DNA from: Microcella sp.
GTDB taxonomy: Bacteria; Actinomycetota; Actinomycetes; Actinomycetales; Microbacteriaceae
Direction: 5' to 3'
Assembly (NCBI RefSeq): GCF_019739195.1
Contig: NZ_JAHHDS010000002.1
Coordinates: 1-64,000 of the forward strand
DNA: 64,000 bases
Part shown: positions 41,515 to 56,404 of the stretch, piece by piece
How the letters are laid out: each line of letters begins with the position of its first letter
Numbering within the stretch: position 1 is the first letter of the stretch
Program-made: the position numbers and the translations under genes
The notes under the pieces: generated by a model
What the model saw: only the letters and a program-made list of their open reading frames with translations
Databases searched by the model: none
Told to the model about the DNA's origin: nothing

Positions 41515-42067
41515 AATGTTTGATTGCACGACGGCCCGAAGGCTGCCGGCACATCTAGTGTCACCACCGGACCGAGGTCTGAGTGGCGACGAGTTTGTCT
41601 GACTGAAGTTCGAATATCTACTGACATTCTTGTTTCAATCCAAAGGAATCTCATACGGTTGGTCGAAACCAACCGTCGAGGTTGTTTGGCATTGACTTAG
41701 TGCACGCTGTTGAGTTCTCAAGGATCGGGCGCTCCAGACCTTCGGCTTCTCAGCCGTCGCAACTGGGCAACTTCGCTAAACTATCTGCCCGCAGGTGCCG
41801 ATGCAAATCGGTGACCTCAGAGAACTGAGCCCGATCTGGGTGATCGACACTGGAGGGCAGAGTGTCATCCTACTTGGCGATGAGCGCACCAGCAAGTGGC
41901 TGCTCTGTCTTGGAGGATGTGTCCCGCTTGAGGTTGCGCCCCGCCTCTCGGCTGGCGGCACCTTTGGGGTGACGAGTTAGAACATTACGGTTCGTTCGGG
42001 TGCAGGGCAACTTTGACCGAATCCCGGGCGTGTCGCGCTGAAAACCGCGCCTCCGATCACGCTCGAC
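41515..42067 (-). other. rrn leader and promoter region
   Basis: About 550 bp without a convincing gene. It holds the rrn promoter (41982-42010), a perfect 8-bp hairpin at 41656-41675 (CGGTTGGT/ACCAACCG), and a TTGAGAACTCAACAGCGTGC-like stretch (complement around 41705-41724). That stretch is common upstream of actinobacterial 16S genes and may act in antitermination or processing. Short open frames here have no family similarity. Confidence 0.6.
41982..42010 (-). promoter_or_regulatory. rrn promoter
   Basis: Minus strand: -35 TTGCCC (complement of 42005-42010), a 17-base spacer, and -10 TAATGT (complement of 41982-41987). This predicts a start near 41975 and a leader of about 460 nt before 16S. 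Additional upstream promoters are possible. Confidence 0.6.
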
Positions 42068-43399
42068 TCACCGCAGAATCAGGCCGGCGAGGGTCTTCTT
42101 TCCGCGGCGCAGCACGGCCGCACGGCCCGCGAGCGCCGCGCCCTCGAGGGTCTGGTCGTCGGTCGACACCGCGACGTTGTTGAGCGAGACCCCGCCCTGC
42201 GCGATCGCGCGCCGCGCTTCGCCTGCGCTCGCGCAGAGCCCTGTGGCGACGAGAGCATGCACGACGGTGTCAGACTCGCCCAGTTCGGCCCGGGGCAGCT
42301 CGGCGATGACCGCGGCGAGGGTCTCAGCATCCAGTGCCGTGAGATCTCCCTGCCCGAAAAGGGCCTGCGATGCCGCGATCGCGGCGTCGACCGAAGCCGC
42401 GCCGTGCACGAAGCCCGTGACCTCGAGCGCCAGGCGCTTCTGCGCCGCGCGACGGAAGGGTTCGTCGCGCACGAGTTCGGCGTAGCGCTCGATCTCGGTC
42501 CGTGGCAGGAACGTGAAGACCTTGAGCCGGTCGATCACGTCGGCATCGTCGGTGTTGAGCCAGAACTGGTACATCGCGTAGGGGCTCGTCATCGCAGGGT
42601 CGAGCCAGATGGCATTGCCCTCGCTCTTGCCGAACTTGCGCCCATCGGCGTTCGTGACGAGCGGGGTGCCGATCGCGTGCACGGTCGCCCCCTCGGCTTT
42701 GCGCACGAGGTCGACGCCGCTCGTGAGATTGCCCCATTGGTCGCTGCCGCCGGTCTGCAGCACGCAGCCGTAGTCGAGGTGCAGGCGCCGAAAGTCGAGG
42801 CCCTGCAAGATCTGGTAGCTGAACTCGGTGTAGCTGATGCCCTCGTCGCTGTTGAGGCGCGCGCTCACGGCGTCTTTCTTGAGCATCGTGCCGACGCGGT
42901 AGTGCTTGCCGATGTCGCGCAAGAACTCGATCGCGCTCATCGGCGCCGTCCAGTCGAGGTTGTTGACGAGCTGCGCGGCATTCGACCCCTCGAAGGAGAG
43001 GAAGCGCGACACTTGGCGCTGCAGGTAGCCCACCCATTCCGCGACCACGGCCTCGTCGTTCAGGGTGCGCTCTGAGGTGGGCTTGGGGTCGCCGATGAGC
43101 CCGGTCGATCCGCCGACGAGCCCGAGGGGCCGATGCCCTGCGAGCTGCAGGCGGCGCATGAGCAGCAGCTGCACCAGGTTTCCGAGGTGCAGGCTCGGGG
43201 CGGTCGGGTCGAAACCGCAGTAGTAGGTGATCGGCGGGCCGTCGAGCAGCTCACGCAGAGCATCCGCGTCGGTCGAGACGTGCACGAGTCCGCGCCAGAC
43301 GATCTCGTCCCACATGCTCGCGAACGACGGGTCGTTCTGCGGGGGCGTGAGAGTCGCGGTGGCAGGGGTCTCGGTGTCAGAAGCGGGGCCGGCGGTCAC
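42068..43399 (-). CDS. tyrS: Tyrosyl-tRNA synthetase
   Basis: 443 aa, class I synthetase. HLGN (HIGH motif) is at 71-74 and KFGKS (KMSKS motif) at 255-259, with tyrosine-pocket residues in YYCGFDPTAPSLHLG and SYQILQGLDF. A C-terminal S4-type RNA-binding domain follows (about 385-440). GTG 43399 has TACGCT 6 bases upstream (leaderless), which supports the start with its 25-residue Thr/Pro-rich lead. Confidence 0.96.
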   Translation of the reverse strand: MTAGPASDTETPATATLTPPQNDPSFASMWDEIVWRGLVHVSTDADALRELLDGPPITYYCGFDPTAPSLHLGNLVQLLLMRRLQLAGHRPLGLVGGSTGLIGDPKPTSERTLNDEAVVAEWVGYLQRQVSRFLSFEGSNAAQLVNNLDWTAPMSAIEFLRDIGKHYRVGTMLKKDAVSARLNSDEGISYTEFSYQILQGLDFRRLHLDYGCVLQTGGSDQWGNLTSGVDLVRKAEGATVHAIGTPLVTNADGRKFGKSEGNAIWLDPAMTSPYAMYQFWLNTDDADVIDRLKVFTFLPRTEIERYAELVRDEPFRRAAQKRLALEVTGFVHGAASVDAAIAASQALFGQGDLTALDAETLAAVIAELPRAELGESDTVVHALVATGLCASAGEARRAIAQGGVSLNNVAVSTDDQTLEGAALAGRAAVLRRGKKTLAGLILR

Positions 43400-43405
43400 C
43401 GCGCC

Positions 43406-43411
43406 AGCGTA
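43406..43411 (-). promoter_or_regulatory. -10 box of tyrS (leaderless type)
   Basis: TACGCT on the minus strand, 6 bases before the tyrS GTG. It is divergent from the TATGCT box of the SatD-like gene 38 bp away. Confidence 0.55.
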
Positions 43412-43448
43412 TCAGCGGCGCGACTGCCGCTTCGCCGAATCAGCCTTG

Positions 43449-43454
43449 TATGCT
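43449..43454 (+). promoter_or_regulatory. -10 box of SatD-like gene
   Basis: TATGCT with a predicted start near 43461, giving a short leader with AGGTAGG before ATG 43471. Confidence 0.45.
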
Positions 43455-43470
43455 TGATGAGGTAGGAATC

Positions 43471-44154
43471 ATGCTGAGGGGGTTGATGGTGCAGACGATG
43501 TACGTGCTCATTGCCGACCAGGTCGGCAGCCGAGGCGACGTCGACCGGGTCGCCGGTGCACTCGACGAGTTGACCGAGAGATTCGGCACCACCTACGCTC
43601 TCGCGCCCGAGCGCACCGCCGGCGACGAGCTGCAAGCGCTCACCAATGATGCGGCGTGCGCCCTCGAATCTGCCCTGCACCTGCTGCGTTCGCCGCACTG
43701 GCGAGTGGGCATCGGAGCGGGGCTTGTGCGGCTGCCCCTGCCGACGAGCGTGCGCGAGGCGAGCGGACCCGCGTTCACCTCGGCTCGAGCGGCGGTCGAA
43801 CGCGCAACGACGCGCTCGACACGGTTCGCCGCCGTCGGCGCCGAACGCCTCGCGGACCCCGTGCACGACTGGGCGTCGCTCGTCGACCTGCTGCTCGCCC
43901 AGCGGACGCGTTGGAGCGCGCAGGGGTGGGAGCTGCATGACCTGCTCGAGCAGGGTCTGACGCAAGCCGAAGCGGCGACCCGACTCGGCATCACTCCGCA
44001 GGCCGCCAGCAAACGAGCGCGCGCGGCCGGACTTCGCATCGACGCGGATGCTCGCCGCGCGCTCCCCCGCCTCGTGACCGTGGTCGGCGGTACGGTGGAA
44101 GGCCCGGCGGCGACCGCTGCCACCGGGACCACGATCGACGAAGGAGCGTCATGA
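43471..44154 (+). CDS. SatD-like protein with C-terminal HTH
   Basis: About 227 aa. MYVLIADQVGSRGDVDRVAGAL near the N-terminus is the SatD family start. The middle holds conserved ALAPERTAGDELQAL and WRVGIGAGLV segments. A helix-turn-helix lies near the C-terminus (LTQAEAATRLGITPQAASKRARAAGLR). The biochemical function is unknown. Possible starts are 43471, 43486 or 43498; 43471 fits the promoter and ribosome site best. The stop overlaps the next start (ATGA). Confidence 0.75.
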   Translation: MLRGLMVQTMYVLIADQVGSRGDVDRVAGALDELTERFGTTYALAPERTAGDELQALTNDAACALESALHLLRSPHWRVGIGAGLVRLPLPTSVREASGPAFTSARAAVERATTRSTRFAAVGAERLADPVHDWASLVDLLLAQRTRWSAQGWELHDLLEQGLTQAEAATRLGITPQAASKRARAAGLRIDADARRALPRLVTVVGGTVEGPAATAATGTTIDEGAS

Positions 44155-44753
44155 GCCTGCTGCCACCGCTGCTGAACGACCTCATCGCGATGGCGTCGTG
44201 GAGCGCCGTGGCCGCGTTGCTGCTGCTCGTCGCGGTGCTCGCCCTGCTCGCCACGGCCACCGAGCGATCGTCGCTCGTTCTTCCGGCGATCGTCGTCGTC
44301 GGTATCGGCGCCTACGCCCTGCTGCTCGGGTTCGAGCCGACACCGCCCGGCGCTCTCGGGCCGCTCATCGCGCTCGGCCTCGCCCTCATCGGCATCGTCG
44401 CGGGCGGCCCGCTCGCGACCCTCGTGCTCGCGGCCGCCACTCGTGGTGGTGCCCCCGACGGCGACCACGGCGGCATCATCGTGCCCGTGGCCACCGGAGG
44501 CACCGCCCGCACCAAGCCCTCGACGCGCGAGGTGCTGCGCGGCGGCCTCACGATCGGCTATCTCGAGCGCGTCATCGTCGTCGCGGCCGTGCTCGTCGGC
44601 CGGTGGGAGCTGCTCGCCGGCCTCATCGCGATCAAGGGTCTCGGGCGGTTTCGCGACCTCGACGCCGGCGCAGCCACCGAGCGCTTTATCATCGGCACGC
44701 TCGTGAGCCTCACGTGGGCGGGGCTCTGCGGTGCACTCATCGTGTTGGCGTGA
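44151..44753 (+). CDS. Membrane partner of SatD-like protein
   Basis: 200 aa with about five membrane helices. The C-terminal block GYLERVIVVAAVLVGRWELLAGLIAIKGLGRFRDLD and ERFIIGTLVSLTWAGL resembles the end of the DUF3307-type membrane proteins that accompany SatD in other bacteria. The N-terminal half (helices at about 15-35, 43-60 and 70-96) is less conserved. Coupled to the SatD-like gene by ATGA, so the two likely act together. Confidence 0.75.
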   Translation: MSLLPPLLNDLIAMASWSAVAALLLLVAVLALLATATERSSLVLPAIVVVGIGAYALLLGFEPTPPGALGPLIALGLALIGIVAGGPLATLVLAAATRGGAPDGDHGGIIVPVATGGTARTKPSTREVLRGGLTIGYLERVIVVAAVLVGRWELLAGLIAIKGLGRFRDLDAGAATERFIIGTLVSLTWAGLCGALIVLA

Positions 44754-44769
44754 CCCGCGGGCGCATGAC

Positions 44770-48977
<4,208 letters not shown>

Positions 48978-48981
<4 letters not shown>

Positions 48982-49889
48982 GCGACGACCTCGGTACCGA
49001 TGCCGGCCTGCGTGAAGATCTCGAGCAAAATCGAGTGTGGAATGCGGCCGTCAATGATCGCCGCCTTGCCGACACCGCCCTCGACCGCGTCGAGGCAGGC
49101 TGTCATTTTCGGGATCATGCCCGACTCGAGGCTCGGCAGCAGGGCTCGCAGCTCGTCGGCCTCGATGCTCGACACGAGTGACGCGGTATCGGGCCAGTCG
49201 CGGTAGAGCCCGGCGACATCGGTGAGAATCACGAGCTTCTCGGCGCCGAGCGCCACGGCGAGCGCCGCGGCGGCCGAGTCGGCGTTCACGTTGAGGCTCT
49301 GGCCCGGGCTGTCGCCGTCGGGCGCGATCGACGAGACGACGGGGATGCGCCCCGCGTCGAGCTGCGCGAGCACGGCGGCGGGGTCGACCCCCACGACATC
49401 ACCCACGAGCCCCAGGTCGACCTCGACCCCGTCGATCACGACTCCCCGGCGGCGACCGCGGAAGAGCCCCGCGTCCTCCCCCGAGATCGCCGCGGCGAAC
49501 GGCCCGTGCTCATTGATGAGACTCACGAGCGAGCGGCTGATCTGGCCCGTGAGCACCATGCGCACGACATCCATCGCTTCGGGGCTCGTGACACGGTAGC
49601 CGCCGCGAAACTCGCTCTCGATACCAAACTTCTCGAGCATCGCCGAGATCTGCGGGCCCCCGCCGTGCACGACCACGGGGCGCAGACCGACCGTTCGCAG
49701 GTAGACCATGTCTTCGGCGAAGGCCCGCTGCAACTCATCGCTGACCATCGCGTTGCCACCGAACTTGATGACAACGACGCGGTCACGAAAGCGTTGCAGC
49801 CAGGGCAACGACTCGATGAGCGTTGCTGCCTTGACGGCCGCCTGTGCGTGGTCAGCCGTGATGGTCTCGGGGTCTCTCAGCTCGCTCAC
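48978..49889 (-). CDS. argB: Acetylglutamate kinase
   Basis: 303 aa, amino-acid kinase fold. VIKFGGNAM (nucleotide loop), [22 protein letters not shown] and the [25 protein letters not shown] blocks are present. The pathway-committing step is usually feedback-inhibited by arginine. The start is GTG, 6 bp after argJ. Confidence 0.96.
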
Positions 49890-49895
49890 GGTGCC

Positions 49896-51050
49896 TCAAC
49901 TCGAGTAGGCGCTGTTCTCGTGCACGTAGTCGTGCGTGAGGTCATTGGTGTAGATCTCGGCCTCGGCTTCACCGGCGTGCAACTCGATGAGCACGCGAAT
50001 GCCGCGGCCGCTCAGGTCGACCTCGGTGCGCGGGCGATCGGGCGCCCCGGCGTGGCACAGCCGCACCTCGTTGAACGAGACGTCGACCGCGTAGGGATCG
50101 AACGCGGCCTGCGTCGTGCCGATCGCGGCGAGCACCCGGCCCCAGTTGGGGTCGTTGCCGAACATCGCGGCCTTGAAGAGGTTGCTGCGGGCGACCGAGC
50201 GCGCGACCTCGACGGCGTCATCCTCCGTCACTGCGCCGGTCACCTGAATACGGATGTCGTGGCTCGCGCCCTCAGCATCGGTGATGAGCTTCTCTGAAAG
50301 GCTGTAGCAGACCGCGCGCAGCGACATCGTGAACCTGTCGAGGTCGGGGCGAATTCCGGATGCTCCGCTCGACAGCAGCGCCACCGTGTCGTTGGTCGAC
50401 ATGCAGCCGTCGGAGTCGATGCGGTCGAACGTCTTGGCGCTCACCTCGCGCAGTGCGGCGTCGAGCTCGGCCGAGGTGAGGTCGGCGTCGGTGGTGAGCA
50501 CCACGAGCATGGTCGCGAGACCGGGCGCGAGCATCCCGGCGCCCTTCGCCATGCCGCCGATCGTCCAGCCGTCTGACGACAACCATGACTCTTTCGGCAC
50601 CGAGTCAGTCGTCATGATCGCGAGGGCCGCGTCGGGTCCGCCCTCGGCGCTCAGCACCTGGCTGGCCACCGCGACTCCGTCGAGCAGTTTCTTCGTGTCA
50701 AGCGGCTCACCGATGAGCCCCGTCGAACACACGAGTACATCCCCCGCCGACACGTCGTCGAGCATGCCCGCGACAAACTCTGCCGTCTGATGCGTCACGA
50801 GAAAACCCTCGGGGCCCGTGAAGCAGTTGGCTCCACCCGAGTTGAGCACGATCGCGCTCACCTCGCCGTCGGCGATGACCTGCTGCGACCAGATGACGGG
50901 ATGAGCCTTGGCGCGATTGCTCGTGAAGACGGCAGCCGCGGCCTTCGACGGGCCCTGATTGACGACGAGGGCGAGGTCGCGATCGCCGCTCGACTTCAGG
51001 CCGCACGGCACGCCGGCGGCGACGAAGCCGAGGGGTCGAGTGACGCTCAC
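49896..51050 (-). CDS. argJ: Glutamate N-acetyltransferase / amino-acid acetyltransferase
   Basis: 384 aa. ArgJ recycles the acetyl group from acetylornithine and may also start the pathway. It self-cleaves at the Ala-Thr bond in [12 protein letters not shown], with the preceding KGAGMLAP motif, to form two chains. [12 protein letters not shown] and the [15 protein letters not shown] block are conserved. GTG 51050 overlaps the argC stop. Confidence 0.95.
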   Translation of the reverse strand: MSVTRPLGFVAAGVPCGLKSSGDRDLALVVNQGPSKAAAAVFTSNRAKAHPVIWSQQVIADGEVSAIVLNSGGANCFTGPEGFLVTHQTAEFVAGMLDDVSAGDVLVCSTGLIGEPLDTKKLLDGVAVASQVLSAEGGPDAALAIMTTDSVPKESWLSSDGWTIGGMAKGAGMLAPGLATMLVVLTTDADLTSAELDAALREVSAKTFDRIDSDGCMSTNDTVALLSSGASGIRPDLDRFTMSLRAVCYSLSEKLITDAEGASHDIRIQVTGAVTEDDAVEVARSVARSNLFKAAMFGNDPNWGRVLAAIGTTQAAFDPYAVDVSFNEVRLCHAGAPDRPRTEVDLSGRGIRVLIELHAGEAEAEIYTNDLTHDYVHENSAYSS

Positions 51051-52093
51051 GGGGCGACCCCGTTCACGGGCAGGCCGAGCGCTTCGGGCAGGCCGAGCGC
51101 GAGGTTGAGCGACTGCACGGCGGCGCCGGCGGTGCCCTTCACGAGGTTGTCGAGCGCGACCACGATCACCACGCGCTGCACCTCGACGTCGACCGCGAGA
51201 CCGATGAGCGCGGTGTTCGCGCCCACGACCGATGACGTCGACGGAAACTGCCCCTCGGGCAGCACGTGCACGAAGGGCTCGGCGTCGTAGGTCGACACCC
51301 AGGCGTCGCGCACGATCGCCGCATCGACGCCCGGTGCCAGGCGCGCCGTGACCGTCGCGAGAATGCCGCGCGACATTGGCACGAGCACGGGAGTGAACGA
51401 GATGCTCGGGCGCTCGGCACCCGCCCACCGCACGTTCTGCAGAATCTCGGGAATGTGCCGGTGCACTCCCCCGACGGCGTAGGGCGTCGCCGCGCCCAGC
51501 ACCTCGCTGGCGAGCAGGTCGGTGCGCAACGAGCGCCCGGCCCCGCTCGGGCCGACGGCAAGCGCGGCGGTGAGGTCTTGACCCTCGATGATGCCGCTCT
51601 GGATGCCCGGGGCGAGCCCCAGCGTCACCGCGGTGACATTGCACCCCGGCACCGCAATGCGGCGCGTGCCCGAGAGGTGCGAGCGCTGGCGACTGCCGTC
51701 GGCGTGCACGAGCTCGGGCAGGCCGTACGTCCACGCGCCGTGGTGCTCGCCTCCGTAGAAACGCGCCCAGTCGTCGGCGCTCTCGAGTCGGTGGTCTGCG
51801 CCGCAGTCGAGCACGAGGGTCTCGGGCGATAGCTGGGCCGCGATCTCGCCCGAGGCGCCGTGCGGTAGCGCGAGCACGACGATGTCGTGGCCCGCGAGCG
51901 CCTCGACCGTGGTCTCGACGAAGGTCAGATGGTCGAGCGACCGCAGATGCGGGTGCACGTCAATGAGCGTCGAGCCAGCGTTCGAGTGGGCGGTGACCGT
52001 GCGAATCTCGAGCTGCGGGTGGTGCGCCATGAGGCGCAGCACCTCGCCCCCCGCGTAGCCGCTCGCGCCCGCCACCGCCACGGAATAGGTCAT
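51047..52093 (-). CDS. argC: N-acetyl-gamma-glutamyl-phosphate reductase
   Basis: 348 aa. The Rossmann motif [13 protein letters not shown] is at about 9-21 and the catalytic Cys is in AVPGCNVTA. It is the first gene of argCJBDFH-mpg. No argG or argR lies between argF and argH, unlike in M. tuberculosis. Confidence 0.96.
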   Translation of the reverse strand: MTYSVAVAGASGYAGGEVLRLMAHHPQLEIRTVTAHSNAGSTLIDVHPHLRSLDHLTFVETTVEALAGHDIVVLALPHGASGEIAAQLSPETLVLDCGADHRLESADDWARFYGGEHHGAWTYGLPELVHADGSRQRSHLSGTRRIAVPGCNVTAVTLGLAPGIQSGIIEGQDLTAALAVGPSGAGRSLRTDLLASEVLGAATPYAVGGVHRHIPEILQNVRWAGAERPSISFTPVLVPMSRGILATVTARLAPGVDAAIVRDAWVSTYDAEPFVHVLPEGQFPSTSSVVGANTALIGLAVDVEVQRVVIVVALDNLVKGTAGAAVQSLNLALGLPEALGLPVNGVAP

Positions 52094-52110
52094 GTGCTTA
52101 ACCTTTGCAG

Positions 52111-52116
52111 AGAATA
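52111..52116 (-). promoter_or_regulatory. -10 box of the arginine operon
   Basis: TATTCT on the minus strand, 17 bases before the argC ATG, predicting a leader of about 10 nt. A clear -35 box and a clear ARG operator were not found. Confidence 0.4.
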
Positions 52117-52177
52117 CGATGAGGTTTCGACACGGGCACGCCCACGGCGGCCCATCCCCGACACAAGGAGCACCGGC

Positions 52178-52747
52178 ATGGACGACCTCAGCGGCCTCAT
52201 CAACCTGATTCCGATCGGCGACATCGCGAAGAAGATCGGCGTCGACGAGAACGTCGCCCGCGCCGCCGTCGCCGTCGCCGTGCCCGCCATCGTCGGCGGT
52301 CTCGCCGCGAACGCGAAAGACGACAAGGGTGCGCAGTCGCTCGAGAAGGCCCTCGGCCACCACAAAGGTCGCGCCCCGAAGAAGCTCGACGACATCGACG
52401 AGAAAGACGGCGAGAAGATCGTCTCGAACGTCTTCGGCGCCAAGAAGAACGACGTCGTGAAAGCCGCCGCGTCGAAGGCCGAGGTCAAGGCGGGTTCGAA
52501 GGCAGACGGGCCCGACATTGGCGCGATCGTTGCGCAGGTCTTGCCGATTGTCGCGCCGATCGTGCTCGCCTTCGTCGCCAACCAGTTCATGGGCAACAAG
52601 GCCGAGGCAGCCCCGGAGCCCGCCGCGGCACCCGCCTCGAGCGGCAACCCGCTCGCCGACATGCTCGGCGGGCTCATCTCGAGCCCTCAGGGTCAAGAGA
52701 TGATCACGGGCGCCCTCGGCGGCCTGCTCGGCGCCGGCCGTAAGTAG
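52178..52747 (+). CDS. DUF937 protein
   Basis: 189 aa. The N-terminus [46 protein letters not shown] (split) and the later KIVSNVFG and [23 protein letters not shown] segments are typical of DUF937 (YidB-like) proteins. Helical and Ala/Gly-rich; the function is unknown. AAGGAG is well placed before ATG 52178. It is divergent from argC. Confidence 0.88.
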   Translation: MDDLSGLINLIPIGDIAKKIGVDENVARAAVAVAVPAIVGGLAANAKDDKGAQSLEKALGHHKGRAPKKLDDIDEKDGEKIVSNVFGAKKNDVVKAAASKAEVKAGSKADGPDIGAIVAQVLPIVAPIVLAFVANQFMGNKAEAAPEPAAAPASSGNPLADMLGGLISSPQGQEMITGALGGLLGAGRK

Positions 52748-52765
52748 GCGGCGCCTCGTACTGGT

Positions 52766-52805
52766 TGCGACAGCTCGCAGGTTTTCGGACGTGCGAGCTG
52801 TCGCA
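52766..52805. repeat. Perfect 14-bp inverted repeat between convergent genes
   Basis: Arms TGCGACAGCTCGCA (52766-52779) and TGCGAGCTGTCGCA (52792-52805) enclose a 12-base loop. It lies between the DUF937 gene and the end of pheT. No T-run follows on either side. It could be a bidirectional terminator or a dispersed palindromic repeat. Confidence 0.7.
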
Positions 52806-52860
52806 CCTAGTGAGAGAGGACGACGGAGTGGGCAGCGCTTGCCGCGCAGACCCCCACGTC

Positions 52861-55356
52861 TCAGGCGCGAAGCGTCGCGCCGAGCCTCTCGCTCGCGAGT
52901 GCGAGACCCGCGAGCTTGGCCTCTGTTGCTTCTGCGGCCGTGAGCGTGCGGTCGTCGGCCCTGAACCGCAGCGCCAGCGTGATCGACTTCGTGCCGGACT
53001 CGAGACCTGTGCCCCGGTAGTCGTCGACGATCGTCGCTGACTCGAGCAGCTCACCGGCGCCCTCGACGACCGTATCGCGCACCGCTCCCGCGGGCACCGA
53101 CTCGTCGACGACAACCGAGAGATCTTGCGTCGCGGCAGGGTACCCCGCGATGCGGCCCGCGATGATCTCGCTCGTTCCGGCTGCGGTGAGCGCGTCGAGG
53201 TCGAGCTCGAGCACGGCGACCCGTCGCGGAAGATCACGCTCAACGGCAATGGCGGGCAGCAGCTCGCCGGCCACGCCCACGGGCGTCTCGCCGACCCAGA
53301 GCGCGGCGGTACGGCCGGGGTGCAGTGCCGGGTGCTCGCCCCGCTCGACACGCAGCGTTACTCCGGCGACGGAGGCGACGGCATGCGCAGCCTCGAGTGC
53401 ATCCGCGATGCCCCGCGGTTCGGCGGACTGACCGATGCCCTTGGGCCGACGATCGCCGATCATGATCGCCGCGAGATAGCGCGGCTGATCGGGGATGCTC
53501 GCCGCGAGCTCGGCGAGCACCTGGTCGCTCGGGCGCGCGCCTCCGGGCGGCACTTCCGCGGTGCCGTACTGCCGACCCGCCTCGGGGTGGAAGACGGCAC
53601 CCAGCTCGAACAGCGCGACATCGGTGAGGCCGCGCGACACGTTGCGGTGAGCGATGCGCGTGAGGCCGGGAAGCAGGCTGCGGCGCAGGCGAGCCGACTC
53701 GGAGTCGATGGCGTTCGCGAGCACCATGCTGGCCGCATCCGCACCATCGATGAGGGCGTTCTCGGCGGCCGAGACGAAGGGGTACGCGAGAACCTCGGTG
53801 AGTCCTGCGGCGGCGAGGGCATCAGCGACGGCTCGACGCACGCGCTGGGGCCGGGTCAGACCCCGCCCGGGCGGCGCGATCGGCAGCACGGCCGGAATGC
53901 GGTCATAACCGACGATGCGCGCGACCTCCTCGGCGAGCGAGGGCGCATCGACAAGGTCGGGGCGCCAGCTCGGCGGCGTGATGAGCCAGCCGTCGGTCTC
54001 GACGGCGAGTGTGCACCCGATCACCTCGAGCGACTCGGTGATCTCGTCGAGCGAGTAGTCGACGCCGACCAGTGCGTCGACGTAGCCCTCGGCGAGGTGG
54101 ATCGGTGCGGGCTTCGGAGCGTCGATCCAGAGCGAGCCGAGTGGATCAGCCGTGCCGCGCGCGAGCTCGACGAGCAGGTCGACGACGCGCTGCGCCGCAG
54201 GCTCGGCCACGAGCGGGTCGACGCCGCGCACGAACCGCCGCGAAGCCTCGCTCGGCAGCTTGTGCCTGCGCGAGGTGCGCGCGATCGAGACGGCCTCGAA
54301 GTGCGCCGCCTCGATCAGCACGTCGACCGAGGTCGACGAGATCTCTGTGCTCGCCCCGCCCATGACGCCCGCGAGCCCGATGGGGCCCGAGTCGTCGGTG
54401 ATGAGCAGGTCTTCGGGGTGCAGCGTGCGGGTCTGACCGTCAAGCGTCACGACCTTCTCGCCCTTGCTCGCCCGGCGCACCGTGATGCCGCCGCTGAGCG
54501 TCGAAAGGTCGTAGGCGTGAATCGGCTGGCCGAGTTCGAGCATCACGTAGTTGGTGATGTCGACGACGAGCGAGATCGAGCGGATGCCGGCGAGCGACAG
54601 GCGGGAGATCATCCACGACGGTGTCGGTCGTTCGGTATCGATGCCGCGCACGACGCGCGTCACGAAGGCATCGCACCCCGGAACGCCGTGAATCGGCGCG
54701 TCATCGCGCACCGCGACGTCGAAACCCGAGCCCTGCCCAGGGCTGACCGCGAGCGCGGGGTCGCGGAAAGGCACGCCCGTCGCGTGCGAGTACTCGCGAG
54801 CGACACCGCGGATCGATAGCGCATAGCCGCGGTCGGGCGTCACGTTGATCTCGACGGCGAGGTCGTCAAGACCCAGCAACGCGATCGCATCAGTGCCGAC
54901 CTCGGGGTCGAGGCCCAAGGTCGCGAGCCTCAGAATGCCGTCGTGCTCGTCGCCGAGACCGAGCTCTCGCGCGCTCGCGATCATGCCGTCGGAGACGTGG
55001 CCGTAGGTCTTTCGGGCGGAGATCGGAAAGGGCCCGGGCAGCACGGCCCCGGGCAGCGAGACGACGACCTTATCGCCGACCGCGAAATTGCTCGCGCCGC
55101 ACACGATGCCGCGCGACTCGTTCGGCCCCGTGAGCACCTGGCACCACCGGATGGTCTTGCCGTTCGACTGCGGCTCGTCAACGAACTCAAGTACCTGGCC
55201 CACGACGATCGGTCCGGTGAGCGCGACGCCGTGAATCTCTTCTTCTTCGAGCCCGACGCGCACGAGTGCGGCGTGCACCGCCTCGGCATCGGCAGCGGGG
55301 TCGCCGCTCGACGGCACGTCGACAAACTCGCGAAGCCATGACAGAGGAATACGCAT
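52861..55356 (-). CDS. pheT: Phenylalanyl-tRNA synthetase beta subunit
   Basis: 831 aa. Domains in order: tRNA-binding OB fold (about 40-150), B3/B4 editing domain (about 220-385), B5, the class-II-like core, and the C-terminal ferredoxin-fold anticodon-binding domain (from about 735, [24 protein letters not shown]). It pairs with PheS as an alpha2-beta2 enzyme. The ATG shares one base with the pheS stop (TGATG). Confidence 0.97.
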   Translation of the reverse strand: MRIPLSWLREFVDVPSSGDPAADAEAVHAALVRVGLEEEEIHGVALTGPIVVGQVLEFVDEPQSNGKTIRWCQVLTGPNESRGIVCGASNFAVGDKVVVSLPGAVLPGPFPISARKTYGHVSDGMIASARELGLGDEHDGILRLATLGLDPEVGTDAIALLGLDDLAVEINVTPDRGYALSIRGVAREYSHATGVPFRDPALAVSPGQGSGFDVAVRDDAPIHGVPGCDAFVTRVVRGIDTERPTPSWMISRLSLAGIRSISLVVDITNYVMLELGQPIHAYDLSTLSGGITVRRASKGEKVVTLDGQTRTLHPEDLLITDDSGPIGLAGVMGGASTEISSTSVDVLIEAAHFEAVSIARTSRRHKLPSEASRRFVRGVDPLVAEPAAQRVVDLLVELARGTADPLGSLWIDAPKPAPIHLAEGYVDALVGVDYSLDEITESLEVIGCTLAVETDGWLITPPSWRPDLVDAPSLAEEVARIVGYDRIPAVLPIAPPGRGLTRPQRVRRAVADALAAAGLTEVLAYPFVSAAENALIDGADAASMVLANAIDSESARLRRSLLPGLTRIAHRNVSRGLTDVALFELGAVFHPEAGRQYGTAEVPPGGARPSDQVLAELAASIPDQPRYLAAIMIGDRRPKGIGQSAEPRGIADALEAAHAVASVAGVTLRVERGEHPALHPGRTAALWVGETPVGVAGELLPAIAVERDLPRRVAVLELDLDALTAAGTSEIIAGRIAGYPAATQDLSVVVDESVPAGAVRDTVVEGAGELLESATIVDDYRGTGLESGTKSITLALRFRADDRTLTAAEATEAKLAGLALASERLGATLRA

Positions 55357-56396
55357 CAGACCACCAACCCGAACTGCTGCGAGAAGCGCACGTCACCCTC
55401 GACCATGTCACGCATGTCGCTCACCCCGTTGCGGAACATGAGCGTGCGCTCGATGCCCATGCCGAAGGCGAAGCCCTGGTAGACCTCGGGGTCGATGCCC
55501 GCCGAGCGCAGCACGTTGGGGTTGACCATGCCGCAGCCGCCCCACTCGATCCAGCGCGGCCCGTCGCGGAAGGTCGGGTGCCATACATCGAGCTCGGCGC
55601 TGGGCTCGGTGAAGGGAAAGTACGAGGGTCGCAGGCGAATGCGAGCGCCCTCGCCGAACAGCGCGCGGGCAAGATGCTCGAGCACGCCGCGCAAGTGGGC
55701 CATCGTCAGGCCCTTATCGATCGCGATGCCCTCCATCTGGTGGAAGACGGGGGTGTGCGTCGCGTCGAGCTCGTCGGTGCGGTAGACGCGCCCCGGGGCC
55801 ACGATGTAGAGCGGCACCCCGCGCGAGAGCATCGAGCGCGACTGCACGGGGCTCGTGTGCGTGCGCAGAATCAGGTGACGGTCGTCAGGCTCGATGAAGA
55901 AGGTGTCTTGCATCGCGCGCGCCGGGTGGTCGGGCGCGAAGTTGAGCGCGTCGAAGTTGAACCAGTCGTTCTCGAGCTCGGGCCCTTCGTCGACCTCCCA
56001 GCCCATCGCGACGAAGATGTCGCTCATGTCTTCCATGAGCGTCGTGAGCGGATGGCGCGCACCGGCGATGCGCAGGGGCGGGATGCCCGTGACATCGATC
56101 GCCTCGGCCGCGAGCCGCGCCTGCTCTTCTGCTTCAGCCAGCTCGGCCTCGCGTGCGGCGATGGCCTGCGCGACGCGTCCGCGTGCCTGACCGACGAGCT
56201 TGCCGAGAGCCGCCTTCTGGTCGGCCGGCACATCGCGCAGCGTCGCGTTGAGACTCGCCAGCGGAGACGACTCGCCCGCGTGGGCCGACTTGGCGGCTTT
56301 CAGCGCGGCGACATCGGCGGCGGCGGCGATCGCCGCGAGTGCGGCATCGACGGCCGAGTCGACGACGGATTCGGAGATCTCGAGAGGGTCAGGCAC
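55356..56396 (-). CDS. pheS: Phenylalanyl-tRNA synthetase alpha subunit
   Basis: 346 aa, the catalytic class-II subunit. Motif 2 is in HTHTSPVQSRSM...RVYRTDELDATHTPVFHQ, and motif 3 is GFAFGMGIERTLM. The N-terminal coiled coil lies at about 15-100. GTG 56396 is chosen: TAAGCT stands 8 bases upstream and the frame before it belongs to the end of gluD. Confidence 0.97.
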   Translation of the reverse strand: MPDPLEISESVVDSAVDAALAAIAAAADVAALKAAKSAHAGESSPLASLNATLRDVPADQKAALGKLVGQARGRVAQAIAAREAELAEAEEQARLAAEAIDVTGIPPLRIAGARHPLTTLMEDMSDIFVAMGWEVDEGPELENDWFNFDALNFAPDHPARAMQDTFFIEPDDRHLILRTHTSPVQSRSMLSRGVPLYIVAPGRVYRTDELDATHTPVFHQMEGIAIDKGLTMAHLRGVLEHLARALFGEGARIRLRPSYFPFTEPSAELDVWHPTFRDGPRWIEWGGCGMVNPNVLRSAGIDPEVYQGFAFGMGIERTLMFRNGVSDMRDMVEGDVRFSQQFGLVV

Positions 56397-56404
56397 AGCG
56401 GTAA

